Assembly: GCA_016642085.1 (NCBI GenBank)
Contig: VOQV01000002.1
Span: forward strand, 1-64,000
Direction: 5' to 3'
Length of the DNA: 64,000 nt
Origin: Pantoea sp. Brub
GTDB lineage: Bacteria; Pseudomonadota; Gammaproteobacteria; Enterobacterales; Enterobacteriaceae
Position numbers and translations under genes: made by a program. Numbering within the stretch: the first letter of the stretch is position 1; every line of letters begins with the position of its first letter. This document shows positions 1 through 11,997 of this stretch, in pieces. A model generated the notes under the pieces. That model was not told where the DNA came from. It saw only the letters and a program-made list of their open reading frames with translations, and searched no databases.

Positions 1-83
1 TACCGACGCTTTACGCAGATTAGCACGTCCTTCATCGCCTCTGACTGCCAAGGCATCCACCATATACGCTTAATTACTTAATC
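1..83 (-). rRNA. rrl: 23S rRNA, 5' end only (continues beyond window start)
   Basis: Reverse complement reads TTAAGTAATTAAGCGTATATGGTGGATGCCTTGGCAGTCAGAGGCGATGAAGGACGTGCTAATCTGCG, the conserved 5' end of bacterial 23S rRNA. Confidence 0.95.
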
Positions 84-255
84 TTACAACCTACAGGTAT
101 CTCTCATTTTTTATAATAGATAAAAAAATCTTCATTAAAAAATGCATATTTCATATTTTAATCAACATACATTATTAAATTTATTAATCTTAGTCCGAAT
201 TTTTAAAGAACATACTTGGAAAACAATTACATAAATTATTAAAACACTTATAATG

Positions 256-328
256 CGTCCCCTAGGGGATTCGAACCCCTGTTGCCGCCGTGAAAGGGCA
301 GTGTCCTGAGCCTCTAGACGAAGGGGAC
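256..328 (-). tRNA. tRNA-Glu (UUC)
   Basis: Reverse complement GTCCCCTTCGTCTAGAGGCTCAGGACACTGCCCTTTCACGGCGGCAACAGGGGTTCGAATCCCCTAGGGGACG; near match to E. coli tRNA-Glu; CCA not encoded. Confidence 0.97.
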
Positions 329-988
329 AAATAGTTATCAAATAAAAGCATTATAAATATAATATATTATTATATATATGATTATAATTTTTTTAAAACA
401 ATATTTACTTCAAATAACTATTGTGAATGGTATAACTAATATAGGCGATTATAACAGTTAATTTTATAAATAGTCAATTAATAAATTTAAATATCTATTG
501 ATTGATAAATAAATGTTTTATGCATAACTTATTTAAAATAAGTTACAGTTTTTAATAAATTTATTTTTATTTTTTATTCTTATATATTTAGTCTATTTTA
601 TTAAAATTTCAATTTTATTGAAGATCATATAATAATTTTTAAAGTTTTACTAAATATGAATTGTTTTTATACTATTTAAATTAAAATATTAATTGATTCT
701 TTAATTAAAAAAATGATTGATAATCAATCAGGTTAACATATATAATAAATTAAATTGAATTTAAAGATCGTAAGATATATTGAAATCAATTGTAAATAAT
801 CTTACATAGGTGATTATAATGTATTTATTTGATAATCCAATATTAGATTATAACTAAATAAGAATTTATTTCAAATAAATGAAATAATTATTAATTGCAA
901 ACAATATATTGTTTGTTGTTCTATTAGCTAATTTTTTTATCTTATGCAACAACAGTAGTTCTACTCATTCAATTTTAATATATAAGGA

Positions 989-1078
989 GGAGAAGTGGCC
1001 GAGTGGTTTAAGGCAACGGTCTTGAAAACCGTCGATGGCAAAGACTATCCGAGAGTTCGAATCTCTCCTTCTCCGCCA
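989..1078 (+). tRNA. tRNA-Ser (UGA), CCA encoded
   Basis: GGAGAAG...CTTCTCC acceptor, long variable arm, anticodon loop CTTGAAA, GTTCGAATC T-loop, terminal GCCA. Confidence 0.97.
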
Positions 1079-1375
1079 ATTATAAATAGTAAATTTATTT
1101 TATTTACAACACATTGCATACAAATTTTTATATGTATAGGTTATGTTTTATATTTTATATTATATTTTTTATAAAAATTAAACCAAGTCTGTATGTTTGC
1201 TATATATAAAGTTTTATATATTATTAAATACTCTATATATATGTATATTTATATCATATTTATCATAAGTATAACATATATTTTAATAAGTAATAAATGT
1301 TAGTATATACTACTAAATAGTATCATCATAAATAAATGTTCAATATAAATTTTTTAGAAAAAAGAGAAATGTATA

Positions 1376-1660
1376 ATGTTTACTATAAATGTAAAGGAAC
1401 GTATAGAAAAAGGGAAAAGTGCTAGCCGACGTTTACGTGCTAAAAATTTTTTGCCAGCAATTATTTATGGCAAGGGAAAAACTAATGTTTTTGTGGAATT
1501 AGATCATAATATTTTAATAAACTTACAAACTAAACCTAATTTTTACAAAGAAATTTTTAGTATTGTGCTTAATAAAAAAATTCTTAAAGTAAAAATCCAA
1601 GATATTCAGCATCATCCTTTCAGAAAAAGATTACAACACATAGATTTTGTATTAATATAA
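1376..1660 (+). CDS. rplY: 50S ribosomal protein L25
   Basis: 94 aa ORF with L25 pattern (KGKSASRRLRAKNFLPAIIYG ... HPFRKRLQHIDFVLI). Confidence 0.95.
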   Translation: MFTINVKERIEKGKSASRRLRAKNFLPAIIYGKGKTNVFVELDHNILINLQTKPNFYKEIFSIVLNKKILKVKIQDIQHHPFRKRLQHIDFVLI

Positions 1661-1726
1661 ATTAACATCTAATTATACAATAGATCTTTATTATTAAAAT
1701 ATAACAATTTGTCAATAATACATGTA

Positions 1727-1766
1727 TAATAGGTTTATTTTCTGCATTGAAAATAAATTTCTATTA
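1727..1766. terminator. Candidate bidirectional terminator hairpin between convergent rplY and gyrA
   Basis: TAATAG-g-TTTATTTTC-tgcatt-GAAAATAAA-ttt-CTATTA: 9-bp perfect inner stem plus 6-bp outer stem between convergent genes. Confidence 0.5.
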
Positions 1767-1770
1767 TAAT

Positions 1771-4332
1771 TTAATTGAATAGATCTTCTTTTAGTTGAGT
1801 TTTAATATTGATAGATTCAGCTATACGTTGTAATCCAACTACTTTTTCATGTTCTACAGTGCGAAGTAAAATTACACCATGTGTATTGCGACTTATAATA
1901 TTAATTTCAGATACACGAGTGCGAACTAATGTCCCAGCATCAGTAATAATCATAATTTGATCATTATCAACTACTTGTATAGCACCTACTACCAAACCAT
2001 TTCTACTAGTTACCTTAATAGAAATTACTCCTTGTGTAGCTCTTGATTTAATTGGATAAGCGATATTTGCACTACGCTTACCGTAACCATTTTGAGTAAC
2101 AGTTAAAATCGAACCTTTTGTATGAGGAATAATTAGTGAAACAACACGATCTCCTTTGACTAACTTAATACCACGGATTCCAGATGCACTACGACCCATT
2201 TCACGAACAGATATTTCTGAAAAACGAACTACCTTGCCAAATGCAGAAAATAACATAACTTCATCATTACCAGTAGTTAGAGATACACCTATTAATTCAT
2301 CTTCATTATGTAAATTAATAGCAATAATTCCTGTACCACGTGGACGACTAAATTCCTGTAATGGTGTTTTTTTTACAATACCAGTAGCAGTAGCCATAAA
2401 AATATTTAAACCATCAGTATACTTAGTTACTGGAAGAATAGCAGTTATACGTTCATCATTTTTCAATGGAAGAAGATTAACTATAGGCCGTCCTTGTGCC
2501 CCTCGACTAGCTTCAGGTAATTGATAAACTTTCATCCAATATAAACGTCCTTTACTAGAAAAACACAAGATATTATCATGCGTATTAGCTACTAACAAAA
2601 GATAAATAAAATCTTCTTCTTTAATACGAACAGCTGACTTACCCTTTCCTCCACGACGTTGAGCTTCATAATCACTTAATGGTTGATATTTTACATAACC
2701 TTGATAAGATAAAGTAACAACAACATCTTCCTGATTAATTAAATCTTCTACCTTAATATCAACAATATTATTAATAATTTCTGTACGACGTTTATCACCA
2801 AACTGATCTCGTATTTGTTTTAATTCATCACAAATTATTTTTATAAGATATTTTTCATTTGTTAGAATATTATTTAAATTAGAAATTTGAATAATTAAAC
2901 TTTTATAGTCTTCAATCAATTTTTTGTGTTCAAGATTAGTTAATTTTTGTAAGCGTAAATCTAAAATACATTGTATTTGTTCATTAGTAAAAATATAGTG
3001 ATCTTTATTACGATCTTTTTGAAAAAAATTTAATAGTGCAGTATTGTTTTGCTCTTGTTGTAATAGAATGTTTATTTTATTAAAATCCCATTTTTGCAAA
3101 GATAAATTATTTTTAGCTTCTCCTGGAGTAGATGAGAGACGAATTATATTAATAACATCATCAATATTAGATAGTGCTACCATTAATCCTTCAATGATAT
3201 GAGTTTGTTGTTTGGATTTTGTTAATTCAAAAATAGTTCTTTTTGTAACTATTTCTTTGCGATGACAAATAAATGCATGTAAAATTTCTTTTAAATTCAT
3301 GACTTGAGGTTGACCTTGATACAAGGCTACCATATTAATTCCAAAAGAAATTTTTAATTGTGTTAATGAATATAAATTATTTAATACTATTTTAGTAATT
3401 GCATCTCGTTTTATCTCAATAGCTATACGTATGCCATCTTTATCTGATTCATCACGTAAAGCAAAAATTCCTTCAATACGTTTTTCTTTTACTAATTCAG
3501 CAATTTTTTCAATTAAATGTGATTTATTTACTTGATATGGTAATTCATAAATTATAATTATCTGTCTGCCTGTTTTATTATCTATTTCAATTTTATTACG
3601 AGCTTGAATATAAATTTTACCACGTCCAGTACTGTATGCTTTTTCAATCCCTTCTCTACCATTAATTATTGCTGCAGTAGGGAAATCAGGTCCAGGTATA
3701 TATTTCATTAATTCTTTAATTGAAATTTCTTCGTTATTAATATAAATTAAACAACCATTTATAATATCACAAAGATTATGAGGAGGAATATTAGTAGCCA
3801 TACCAACAGCTATACCAGATGAACCATTGATTAATAAATTAGGAATTTTCGTTGGAAGTACTTCTGGAATACGTTCTGTATTATCATAATTCATCAAGAA
3901 ATTAACTGTAGATTTATCTAAATCAGCTAGCAATTCGTGTGTAATTTTAGACATCCGAATTTCCGTATAACGCATAGCAGCTGCTGAATCTCCATCTATA
4001 GATCCAAAATTACCTTGCCCGTCTATTAAAACATAACGTAAAGAAAAATATTGAGACATACGTACAATAGCATCATAAACAGAAGAATCACCATGTGGAT
4101 GATATTTACCAATAACATCACCTACTACTCTAGCAGATTTTTTATAAGGTTTATTCCAATAATTATTTAATTCATTCATAGCAAAAAGTATGCGACGATG
4201 AACTGGTTTTAAGCCATCTCTTACATCTGGTAATGCTCTTCCAATAATAACAGACATAGCATAATCAAGATAAGAATGTTTTAATTCATCTTCTATATCA
4301 ATTAATACAATTTCTTTTGCAAAATTATTCAT
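1771..4332 (-). CDS. gyrA: DNA gyrase subunit A
   Basis: 853 aa; GyrA signature incl. [23 protein letters not shown], and C-terminal beta-propeller repeats. Confidence 0.98.
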   Translation of the reverse strand: MNNFAKEIVLIDIEDELKHSYLDYAMSVIIGRALPDVRDGLKPVHRRILFAMNELNNYWNKPYKKSARVVGDVIGKYHPHGDSSVYDAIVRMSQYFSLRYVLIDGQGNFGSIDGDSAAAMRYTEIRMSKITHELLADLDKSTVNFLMNYDNTERIPEVLPTKIPNLLINGSSGIAVGMATNIPPHNLCDIINGCLIYINNEEISIKELMKYIPGPDFPTAAIINGREGIEKAYSTGRGKIYIQARNKIEIDNKTGRQIIIIYELPYQVNKSHLIEKIAELVKEKRIEGIFALRDESDKDGIRIAIEIKRDAITKIVLNNLYSLTQLKISFGINMVALYQGQPQVMNLKEILHAFICHRKEIVTKRTIFELTKSKQQTHIIEGLMVALSNIDDVINIIRLSSTPGEAKNNLSLQKWDFNKINILLQQEQNNTALLNFFQKDRNKDHYIFTNEQIQCILDLRLQKLTNLEHKKLIEDYKSLIIQISNLNNILTNEKYLIKIICDELKQIRDQFGDKRRTEIINNIVDIKVEDLINQEDVVVTLSYQGYVKYQPLSDYEAQRRGGKGKSAVRIKEEDFIYLLLVANTHDNILCFSSKGRLYWMKVYQLPEASRGAQGRPIVNLLPLKNDERITAILPVTKYTDGLNIFMATATGIVKKTPLQEFSRPRGTGIIAINLHNEDELIGVSLTTGNDEVMLFSAFGKVVRFSEISVREMGRSASGIRGIKLVKGDRVVSLIIPHTKGSILTVTQNGYGKRSANIAYPIKSRATQGVISIKVTSRNGLVVGAIQVVDNDQIMIITDAGTLVRTRVSEINIISRNTHGVILLRTVEHEKVVGLQRIAESINIKTQLKEDLFN

Positions 4333-4759
4333 TTAAAACGATTATCCTAGATCTGATTTAGTAAAATTTTATGTTCATAATTAATATTAACATATAATTA
4401 ATATATAAATAATATGATTTGTAATAATTTTTATATAAAATACTATTAATTTTCTATTATTATATAGAATATACCGACTAATATAATTATATATTACGTA
4501 ATTGTATTTTATATTTTATCTGAATTCATTAAAATTATCTCAATTGAACTTATTTATATCAGTATATATTTTGTATTAGTATGTAAATCATTTTATAAAT
4601 ATTTTATAGATATACTGAATCGTGATTATATTTTTATATTTATTTAATAGATTAAATTTATAAATAATAATACAAATTATTGAATTATTGGTGATAGACT
4701 GTATTTATCATATTGTGCTTAATTTATTATAGATATAAAATATTTTTTGATTATTTAAA

Positions 4760-6196
4760 CTAATTTAATATATTAATTAATAATTGTGGATATATTCCTA
4801 ATAGTACTATTAAAAAAGTAAGTATAATTACAATGATTCCTGGTAATGTGTAATGCCAATTTGTTAGCCATTTGCAATGATATATTTTTGGAGGAGTAAG
4901 ATATAAACTGATTATAATCCGCAAATAATAATATAAACCAAGTCCACTACTTATGACAAGTGCAATAGTTAATAACCACAAATGTGTACTTATACTCAAT
5001 ACAATAATATAAAACTTTCCAATAAATCCTAAAGTTATTGGAATGCCTGCTAAAGATAGCATTATTATTGTCATAATTATAGATAAAATTGGTTTATGCC
5101 AAAACAAACCACGATAAGAATACAAAGAACAGACATCATTATTATTTTGACAAGCATCAGATACTAAATGAAGAATACCAAATATGCTTAAGTTACTAAA
5201 CAAATAAGCAATAAAATAGATTTTAGTTGTTTCTAATGATAATTTATAATTTTCAATTGCAATTAATGTTATCAATAGATATCCTAAATGTGAAATAGAT
5301 GAATAACCTAATAATCTTTTAATATTATTTTGATATATAGCCATAAGATTACCAAAAATAATTGACATAAAAGATATTAATATCATGACTATACGCATAG
5401 ATCTTATATTTGTAATTGGTATGTCAGTAAATAGCCTAAATAAAGCACTAAATATAGCAAATTTACTTCCAGTTGCTAAAAAACAAGAAACTGGTAATGG
5501 AGCTCCTTGATAAACATCTGGAGTCCACAAGTGAAATGGCACTAATGATAATTTAAATCCAATTCCTATAATTATCATTCCAAAACCAACTGAAAAAATT
5601 GGTTCTTGCAACAAAGAATTATGCAGTAATTGTTTTCCAATTGTAATAAAGTCTAAACTGCCTATATCTGTGTAAACTAAAGCAATTCCAAATAATATAA
5701 ATGAAGATGAAATAGATGATAGTATAGTGTATTTTAATGATGCTTCTAAAGATAACTTTTGGCGAAAAGCATAACCAATTAAACCAAATAAAGGTAATGA
5801 TAGTAATTCAATACCTATAAATAAGATTATAAAATTATTAGATGAAGCTAATAACATAGCTCCTATAGTGGAAATTAATAATAATACATAAAATTCTTCT
5901 TTATTATCTTGAAAATTACGCAACCAAAAATAACTAAAGATGCAATTTGACAAACTTATTAATAGTATTATTTTAATATAAAACTTAGCATAATTATTTA
6001 TACAAAGTATAGATATACTATTCGTTATTTGAATATCATTTAAATTATATAATGATATCAAAGCAAAAAACAAACCAATCACAGATAAAATACAATTAAT
6101 AAAATGATTTCTTTGCAAAATAATAGAAATTATAGATACTATTACCGTTGAACCTACAATTAAAAATGGTAATAATAAAATCAATTGTTTAAGCAT
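4760..6196 (-). CDS. nuoN: NADH-quinone oxidoreductase subunit N
   Basis: 478 aa polytopic proton-antiporter-like subunit, last gene of nuo operon. Confidence 0.95.
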   Translation of the reverse strand: MLKQLILLLPFLIVGSTVIVSIISIILQRNHFINCILSVIGLFFALISLYNLNDIQITNSISILCINNYAKFYIKIILLISLSNCIFSYFWLRNFQDNKEEFYVLLLISTIGAMLLASSNNFIILFIGIELLSLPLFGLIGYAFRQKLSLEASLKYTILSSISSSFILFGIALVYTDIGSLDFITIGKQLLHNSLLQEPIFSVGFGMIIIGIGFKLSLVPFHLWTPDVYQGAPLPVSCFLATGSKFAIFSALFRLFTDIPITNIRSMRIVMILISFMSIIFGNLMAIYQNNIKRLLGYSSISHLGYLLITLIAIENYKLSLETTKIYFIAYLFSNLSIFGILHLVSDACQNNNDVCSLYSYRGLFWHKPILSIIMTIIMLSLAGIPITLGFIGKFYIIVLSISTHLWLLTIALVISSGLGLYYYLRIIISLYLTPPKIYHCKWLTNWHYTLPGIIVIILTFLIVLLGIYPQLLINILN

Positions 6197-6198
6197 TA

Positions 6199-7701
6199 TT
6201 ACAGCCTTTTTGAAAAAAATTTTATTAAATTAATTGAAGAAAATGATGTATCTATGATAGGTTGAGGATATAAACCTAATAAAATTAATAATAATAATAA
6301 TATACCAATAATTGTAATTTCACGAAATGACATATTTGAAAGTAATGTTTGAGATTTTGTTTTACCATAAAAAATTTTTTGTATCATTATTAAAGAGTAA
6401 ATAGAAGAAAAAATCAAACCAAAACTTGCAATAACAGATACTATATAATTAGTTTTAAAACTACCAATGAGAATTAAAAATTCGCCTATAAAATTACCAG
6501 TACCAGGTAAACCTAAATTAGCTAAAGCGAAAAAAATTGATAATCCTGGAATTAATTGCATTCTTGACCATAATCCACCCATAAAACGCATATCACGAGT
6601 ATGAAGTCTTTCATAAAGTTGACCACATAAGATAAATAGTGCAGATGCTGAAATTCCATGTGCAATCATCTGGATAATGGCACCTTGCAGTGCTAATTCA
6701 TTATAAGTATATATAGCGATAAGTATAAAACCCATATGTGATATGGAAGTATAAGCAATTAAACGTTTAAGATCAGTTTGTATAAATGCCATCCATGCTC
6801 CATAAAAAATACCGATAATTCCTAAAAACATGCCAATTGGAGCAAAATCCATTGAAGCATGTGGAAATAATAATAAATTAAAACGAATCAACCCATAAGC
6901 AGCAGTTTTTAATAATATTCCTGCAAGATCTACAGATCCAGCTGTTGGAGCTTGACTATGTGCATCTGGTAACCAACCATGAAATGGTATTATTGGCATT
7001 TTTACAGCAAAAGCTATAAAAAACCCTAACATCAAAATATATTCATATGTATATGACATCTTTGTATTTAATAAATTTTCATAGTTAAATGTCCAAATAC
7101 CAGTTGATTTATAATACATATATGCTAAGCCAAGAATAGCAATTAGCATAACTAAACCAGATGATTGAGTGTAAATAAAAAATTTAGTAGCTGCAGCAAT
7201 ACGGCTAGTGCCATTTGTAGCTTTATGTCCCCAAATTGCTATAAGAAAATAAGTTGGAATTAACATAATTTCCCAAAAAAAGAAAAATAAAAACATGTCA
7301 ACAGAAAGGAATACACCGATAACTCCACTTAAAATCCACATGAGATTTAGATAGAAAAAACCTTGATATTTTGTAATTTCCTTCCAAGAACAAAAAATAG
7401 CCATGATCCCAAGTACATTAGTTAAAATGACCATTAGTAAAGATAATCCATCTATTGCTAAATGAAAATTAATACCAAACCGTGAAATCCAAGGTATTAA
7501 AAAAGTAGATTGCCAATGAGGAATTAAATATGATGTTAATAAGTGATAATTGCCATTTAACCATAATTTTAATGAACAAATTAATGCTAATAACATAAAG
7601 CAAATAGCAATATAACGTGATATTTTAATACCTAAATATTCAATTAACCAACTAAATAAACCTCCAATAAAAGGTATAATAATTAACCAAGGTAGTAACA
7701 C
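6199..7701 (-). CDS. nuoM: NADH-quinone oxidoreductase subunit M
   Basis: 500 aa; HGWLPDAHSQAPTAGSVDLAGILLK motif. Confidence 0.97.
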   Translation of the reverse strand: MLLPWLIIIPFIGGLFSWLIEYLGIKISRYIAICFMLLALICSLKLWLNGNYHLLTSYLIPHWQSTFLIPWISRFGINFHLAIDGLSLLMVILTNVLGIMAIFCSWKEITKYQGFFYLNLMWILSGVIGVFLSVDMFLFFFFWEIMLIPTYFLIAIWGHKATNGTSRIAAATKFFIYTQSSGLVMLIAILGLAYMYYKSTGIWTFNYENLLNTKMSYTYEYILMLGFFIAFAVKMPIIPFHGWLPDAHSQAPTAGSVDLAGILLKTAAYGLIRFNLLLFPHASMDFAPIGMFLGIIGIFYGAWMAFIQTDLKRLIAYTSISHMGFILIAIYTYNELALQGAIIQMIAHGISASALFILCGQLYERLHTRDMRFMGGLWSRMQLIPGLSIFFALANLGLPGTGNFIGEFLILIGSFKTNYIVSVIASFGLIFSSIYSLIMIQKIFYGKTKSQTLLSNMSFREITIIGILLLLLILLGLYPQPIIDTSFSSINLIKFFSKRL

Positions 7702-7773
7702 TATATTTATTTCCTTTTTAATTATTTAAATACATCTAATGTGAATTAGATGTTTAGTTGACATAACAAATAG

Positions 7774-9615
7774 CTATACACATAAAATACATGTAAGTAT
7801 AATTAAAGATCCTAAAGCTATTGATATTATATACCACCGTAAATATCCACTTTCTGTCAATAATAATTGTTTATTTATGATATTTAAAAATAATATAGGT
7901 AACTTAATCAAGTAATTGATAGGATCTCGATGTAATAAACTAGCAATGAATATATATGGTTTAACAAATAATTGGTTATATAACCAATCAAATCCCCAAG
8001 CCATAGACCAAAAATTATAAAGAAAACGACCCAATATATTATTAGTAATGTTAATAATTAGTTGAGGGCGATTTAAATATAAAACAACAGATATCAAAAT
8101 ACCTAATATTGATATAAAACTAGATATACATGTAAATATGAATTTATTATTATTAACAATATGATAATCAGGAAAAATATTAGATAACGGAGGTATGATA
8201 AAAGATCCTATAACACTTGATAATACTATAAGAGATATTAAAGGCATATAATATCTAATACCTTTCGTATTTATTTGATCTATAAAATTTGTTTCTTTTC
8301 CATGAAACACAATAAAAATCATACGAAATGTATAAATTGCAGTTAGTAATGTACCAAATAATCCAATACAAATTAATATTGCATTACCATTAGTAAATAC
8401 GCTATAAAGGATTTCCTCTTTACTATAAAATCCTGCAGTAATTAAAGGTAAAGATGATAATGCAGATCCACCTATTAAAAAACAAAAATATAAAAATGGT
8501 ATTTTTTTTCTTAATCCTCCCATTTTAAAAATATTTTGTTCATTATTACAATACATAATAACAGCACCTGCAGATAAAAAAAGCAATGCTTTAAAAAAAG
8601 AATGTATCATTAAATGAAAAATCGCTACACTCCAAGCTTTTACACCTAATGCTAAGAACATATATCCAATTTGGCTCATAGTAGAATAAGCTAAAATGCG
8701 TTTTATATTATTTTGTACTAGAGCAGAACAACTGGCTAAAATTATTGTAACAGCTCCAATTAAACTAATAAAAAATAAAATTTCAGGGTTAATTAAAAAT
8801 AAACTGTTATTTCTTGCAATTAGATATACTCCTGCAGTCACCATAGTAGCAGAGTGAATAAGTGCTGATACTGGAGTTGGACCAACCATTGCATCTGCTA
8901 ACCATGTTTGTAATGGTAATTGTGCTGATTTACCTAATGTACCGATTAATAACATCACATTAGCTAAATAATAAATTGAATGATTAGAATCAAGATGAAA
9001 ATTAATTATTTCTTTTATTTTTAAAAATGTTAGTGTCTTAAATTGATAATAAATGATAAACATCGCTATAATTAAAAAAACATCGCCTACTCTTGTAGTA
9101 ATAAATGCTTTTATAGCTGCTTTACCATTTTTTGGATGTTTATAATAAAATCCAATTAATAAATAAGAACAAATCCCTACACATTCCCAACCAAAATACA
9201 TAACCATTAAATTATCAGCTAGTATTAAGATAATCATACTAGCAATAAATAAGTTAGTATAAGCTAAAAAACGTGAATAACCCTCTTCATAATTCATATA
9301 CCATGAAGAAAATATTTGAATTAATAAACCTACACCAACTACTACTGATAACATTGTTAAAGATAATCCATCAAGAATTAAATTAATTGTTATATTAAAA
9401 TTTCCAATATATATCCAATTCCATAGTGTTTCACTTAATACAATTTGATTGTTATGAAAAAAAATAAATCCTATAACTGCAGTTATTATAGCTGACAACG
9501 CAAGGGAACCAACACCAATTACTGTTGATATATTTTGTGGTAATCTTCCACAAGAAAAAGATAGCAATACAAAGCTAATTAACGGAAATAAAATAGGCAA
9601 GTAAAGCAAATTCAT
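7774..9615 (-). CDS. nuoL: NADH-quinone oxidoreductase subunit L
   Basis: 613 aa; [29 protein letters not shown] motif. Confidence 0.97.
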   Translation of the reverse strand: MNLLYLPILFPLISFVLLSFSCGRLPQNISTVIGVGSLALSAIITAVIGFIFFHNNQIVLSETLWNWIYIGNFNITINLILDGLSLTMLSVVVGVGLLIQIFSSWYMNYEEGYSRFLAYTNLFIASMIILILADNLMVMYFGWECVGICSYLLIGFYYKHPKNGKAAIKAFITTRVGDVFLIIAMFIIYYQFKTLTFLKIKEIINFHLDSNHSIYYLANVMLLIGTLGKSAQLPLQTWLADAMVGPTPVSALIHSATMVTAGVYLIARNNSLFLINPEILFFISLIGAVTIILASCSALVQNNIKRILAYSTMSQIGYMFLALGVKAWSVAIFHLMIHSFFKALLFLSAGAVIMYCNNEQNIFKMGGLRKKIPFLYFCFLIGGSALSSLPLITAGFYSKEEILYSVFTNGNAILICIGLFGTLLTAIYTFRMIFIVFHGKETNFIDQINTKGIRYYMPLISLIVLSSVIGSFIIPPLSNIFPDYHIVNNNKFIFTCISSFISILGILISVVLYLNRPQLIINITNNILGRFLYNFWSMAWGFDWLYNQLFVKPYIFIASLLHRDPINYLIKLPILFLNIINKQLLLTESGYLRWYIISIALGSLIILTCILCV

Positions 9616-9911
9616 CCTTTCATCTCTCTCATAGAATCGATATTTAAAGAATGATAACGGTGAAGTTGTATTAATAAAGCTAAACCAATGCTTGTTTCAG
9701 CTGCAGCAAGACTAATAGCCATTATATACATTATTTGACCTTCAATTTGTTTCCAATAATTACCTGCAAATACTAACGCTAAAGCAGAAGCATTAAGCAT
9801 AATTTCAATACCAATTAGTATAAACATTAAATTACGACGCACTAATAAAGAAGTTAATCCAATTATAAATAAAATAGCAGAAAGGATTAATCCATACTGT
9901 AAATGGATCAT
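9612..9911 (-). CDS. nuoK: NADH-quinone oxidoreductase subunit K
   Basis: 99 aa; [12 protein letters not shown] motif; overlaps nuoL start by 4 nt. Confidence 0.96.
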   Translation of the reverse strand: MIHLQYGLILSAILFIIGLTSLLVRRNLMFILIGIEIMLNASALALVFAGNYWKQIEGQIMYIMAISLAAAETSIGLALLIQLHRYHSLNIDSMREMKG

Positions 9912-9956
9912 AAGTACTCCTGATCGATTTGTATAATAACTAATGATATTATCATT

Positions 9957-10451
9957 TTATTTTTCTATTCGTCCAATGTGTAATGCTACTATTAAACTAG
10001 CTAATAACAACATTGAAATTAATTCTACTATTATCATATAATGACCAAATAGACTTATTCCTATTGATTTAGAGTCAATAATGCTTATATTAATTAATTT
10101 ATCATGAGTATTAGATACAGAATATATTATTATACATAATAATAATATAGATATGATTATTGAAATACATATAATTAAAAGATTTAACCAGTTTTTTTCT
10201 TGTTTGTTAGTAACATTACCAATGTTTAGCATCATGATTACAAAAACAAATAAAACAGTAATAGCACCAGCATAAATAATTATTTCTAATGCACCTATAA
10301 AATAAGAACCTATTAAAAAATATATACCAGAAATTGATAATAAAAAACTTATAAAATAAAATAACATATGCATAGGTTTAATATGAGTGATTGCACGTGC
10401 AGCTGTTACAGTAGCTATAAATCCAAGAGAATAAAATATTATTTCTTTCAT
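9957..10451 (-). CDS. nuoJ: NADH-quinone oxidoreductase subunit J
   Basis: 164 aa; YFIGALEIIIYAGAITVLFVFVIMML motif. Confidence 0.95.
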   Translation of the reverse strand: MKEIIFYSLGFIATVTAARAITHIKPMHMLFYFISFLLSISGIYFLIGSYFIGALEIIIYAGAITVLFVFVIMMLNIGNVTNKQEKNWLNLLIICISIIISILLLCIIIYSVSNTHDKLINISIIDSKSIGISLFGHYMIIVELISMLLLASLIVALHIGRIEK

Positions 10452-10461
10452 TTTTTATTCC

Positions 10462-11004
10462 TTAAGGCAATAATTCTTTTACACTTGTTGGCTTTTCTTC
10501 ATTTACAGCTTTGCCTTTATCTTTACCTTCAATGGATATGCCAGTTATACGATAAAAATTATAATCTGGATATTTGCCTGTTCCAGATATCAATAATTCT
10601 TCTTTTTCATAAACTAAATCTTGACGTTTAAATTCAGCTAATTCAAAATCTGGTATTAATTGAATTGCAGTAGTTGGACAAGCTTCTTCACATAAACCAC
10701 AAAAAATACATCTAGAAAAATTAATTCTAAAAAATTCAGGATACCAACGTCCATCTTTAGTTTCATTTTTTTTAAGAGAGATACAACTAACTGGACAAGC
10801 AACTGCACATAAATTACAAGCAACACAACGTTCTTTTCCATCAGGATCACGTGTTAAAACAACTCTACCTCTATAACGTGGAGATAAATAAACTTTTTCT
10901 TCAGGATAAAGTCTAGTTTCTCGTTTAGCGAAAATATGCATACCTGTCATTAAAATACTACGTATTACTGTACCAAAACCAACAATAATATCTTTAAAAC
11001 TCAT
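10462..11004 (-). CDS. nuoI: NADH-quinone oxidoreductase subunit I (2x 4Fe-4S)
   Basis: 180 aa; [15 protein letters not shown] and [15 protein letters not shown] ferredoxin motifs. Confidence 0.98.
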   Translation of the reverse strand: MSFKDIIVGFGTVIRSILMTGMHIFAKRETRLYPEEKVYLSPRYRGRVVLTRDPDGKERCVACNLCAVACPVSCISLKKNETKDGRWYPEFFRINFSRCIFCGLCEEACPTTAIQLIPDFELAEFKRQDLVYEKEELLISGTGKYPDYNFYRITGISIEGKDKGKAVNEEKPTSVKELLP

Positions 11005-11019
11005 TTGTCAGTTCCTTTG

Positions 11020-11997
11020 CTATGTTTTTGTATATATAATTATTGCAGAAGTTACTAATAAATTTAATAAAGTTAAAGGTAAACAAATTTTCCAACTAAA
11101 AGACAACATTTGATCATATCTTGGTCGTGGAAGAGAAGCACGTATTAACATAAATATGATTATAAAAAACATAGTTTTAAATATAAACCATAAATATGGT
11201 GGTAAAAGTGGTCCATGCCAACCACCAAAAAATAACGTAACTATTATGGCAGAAACACTGGTAACTCCTATATATTCTCCTATAAAAAATAAACCAAATT
11301 TCATACCAGAATATTCAATATGATAACCATCAGCTAATTCTTGTTCAGATTCAGGTTGATCAAAAGGATGTCTGTGACAAACTGCAATTGCTGCAATAAA
11401 AAAAGTTAAAAAACCGAAAAATTGTGGTATCACATTCCAAATATATTTTTGACTGTTTATAATGTCATTCATATTAAATGATCCGGCTCTCATTACTACA
11501 CCCATCATAGATAAACCAAGAAAAACTTCATAACTTAATGTTTGTGCAGAAGCACGTATTGCTCCTAATAAAGAATATTTATTATTACTTGACCAACCTG
11601 CAAATAATACACCATAAATAGACAATCCAGCCATCATTAGAAAAAATAATAATCCTATATTTAAATTAATAACAATTAAATTAGATGATATAGGAATTAT
11701 TATAAATATCAATAACATAGACATAAATGTAATAACAGGCGCTAAAGCAAAGAAAAATGGATCGGAAAATGGTGGTATCCAGTCTTCTTTAAAAATGATT
11801 TTAATCATATCAGCTAATAATTGTAAAACCCCTCCCCAACCAACACGATTAGGACCATAACGATTTTGAAACAATCCCAATATGCGACGTTCTAAAAAAC
11901 TCATAAATGATCCACTAATTAATAATACTAATAGAATGATAATAGATTTAAAGATATTTGATGAAATATCTATAAAATTATAATTTAATAAATTCAT
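11020..11997 (-). CDS. nuoH: NADH-quinone oxidoreductase subunit H
   Basis: 325 aa; [21 protein letters not shown] and RPRYDQ motifs. Confidence 0.98.
   Translation of the reverse strand: MNLLNYNFIDISSNIFKSIIILLVLLISGSFMSFLERRILGLFQNRYGPNRVGWGGVLQLLADMIKIIFKEDWIPPFSDPFFFALAPVITFMSMLLIFIIIPISSNLIVINLNIGLLFFLMMAGLSIYGVLFAGWSSNNKYSLLGAIRASAQTLSYEVFLGLSMMGVVMRAGSFNMNDIINSQKYIWNVIPQFFGFLTFFIAAIAVCHRHPFDQPESEQELADGYHIEYSGMKFGLFFIGEYIGVTSVSAIIVTLFFGGWHGPLLPPYLWFIFKTMFFIIIFMLIRASLPRPRYDQMLSFSWKICLPLTLLNLLVTSAIIIYTKT

Noticed and set aside
2156-2524. 122-aa + strand ORF
   Set aside because: Antisense to gyrA with no family resemblance; mirror-frame artefact
4555-4622. TCAGTATAT ... ATATACTGA dyad upstream of gyrA
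   Set aside because: Arms 9 bp with a loop of about 45 nt in very AT-rich DNA; likely coincidence
10368-10631. 87-aa + strand ORF across nuoJ/nuoI
   Set aside because: Antisense to two well-supported genes; low-complexity content
10656-10850. 64-aa - strand ORF
   Set aside because: Alternative frame inside nuoI
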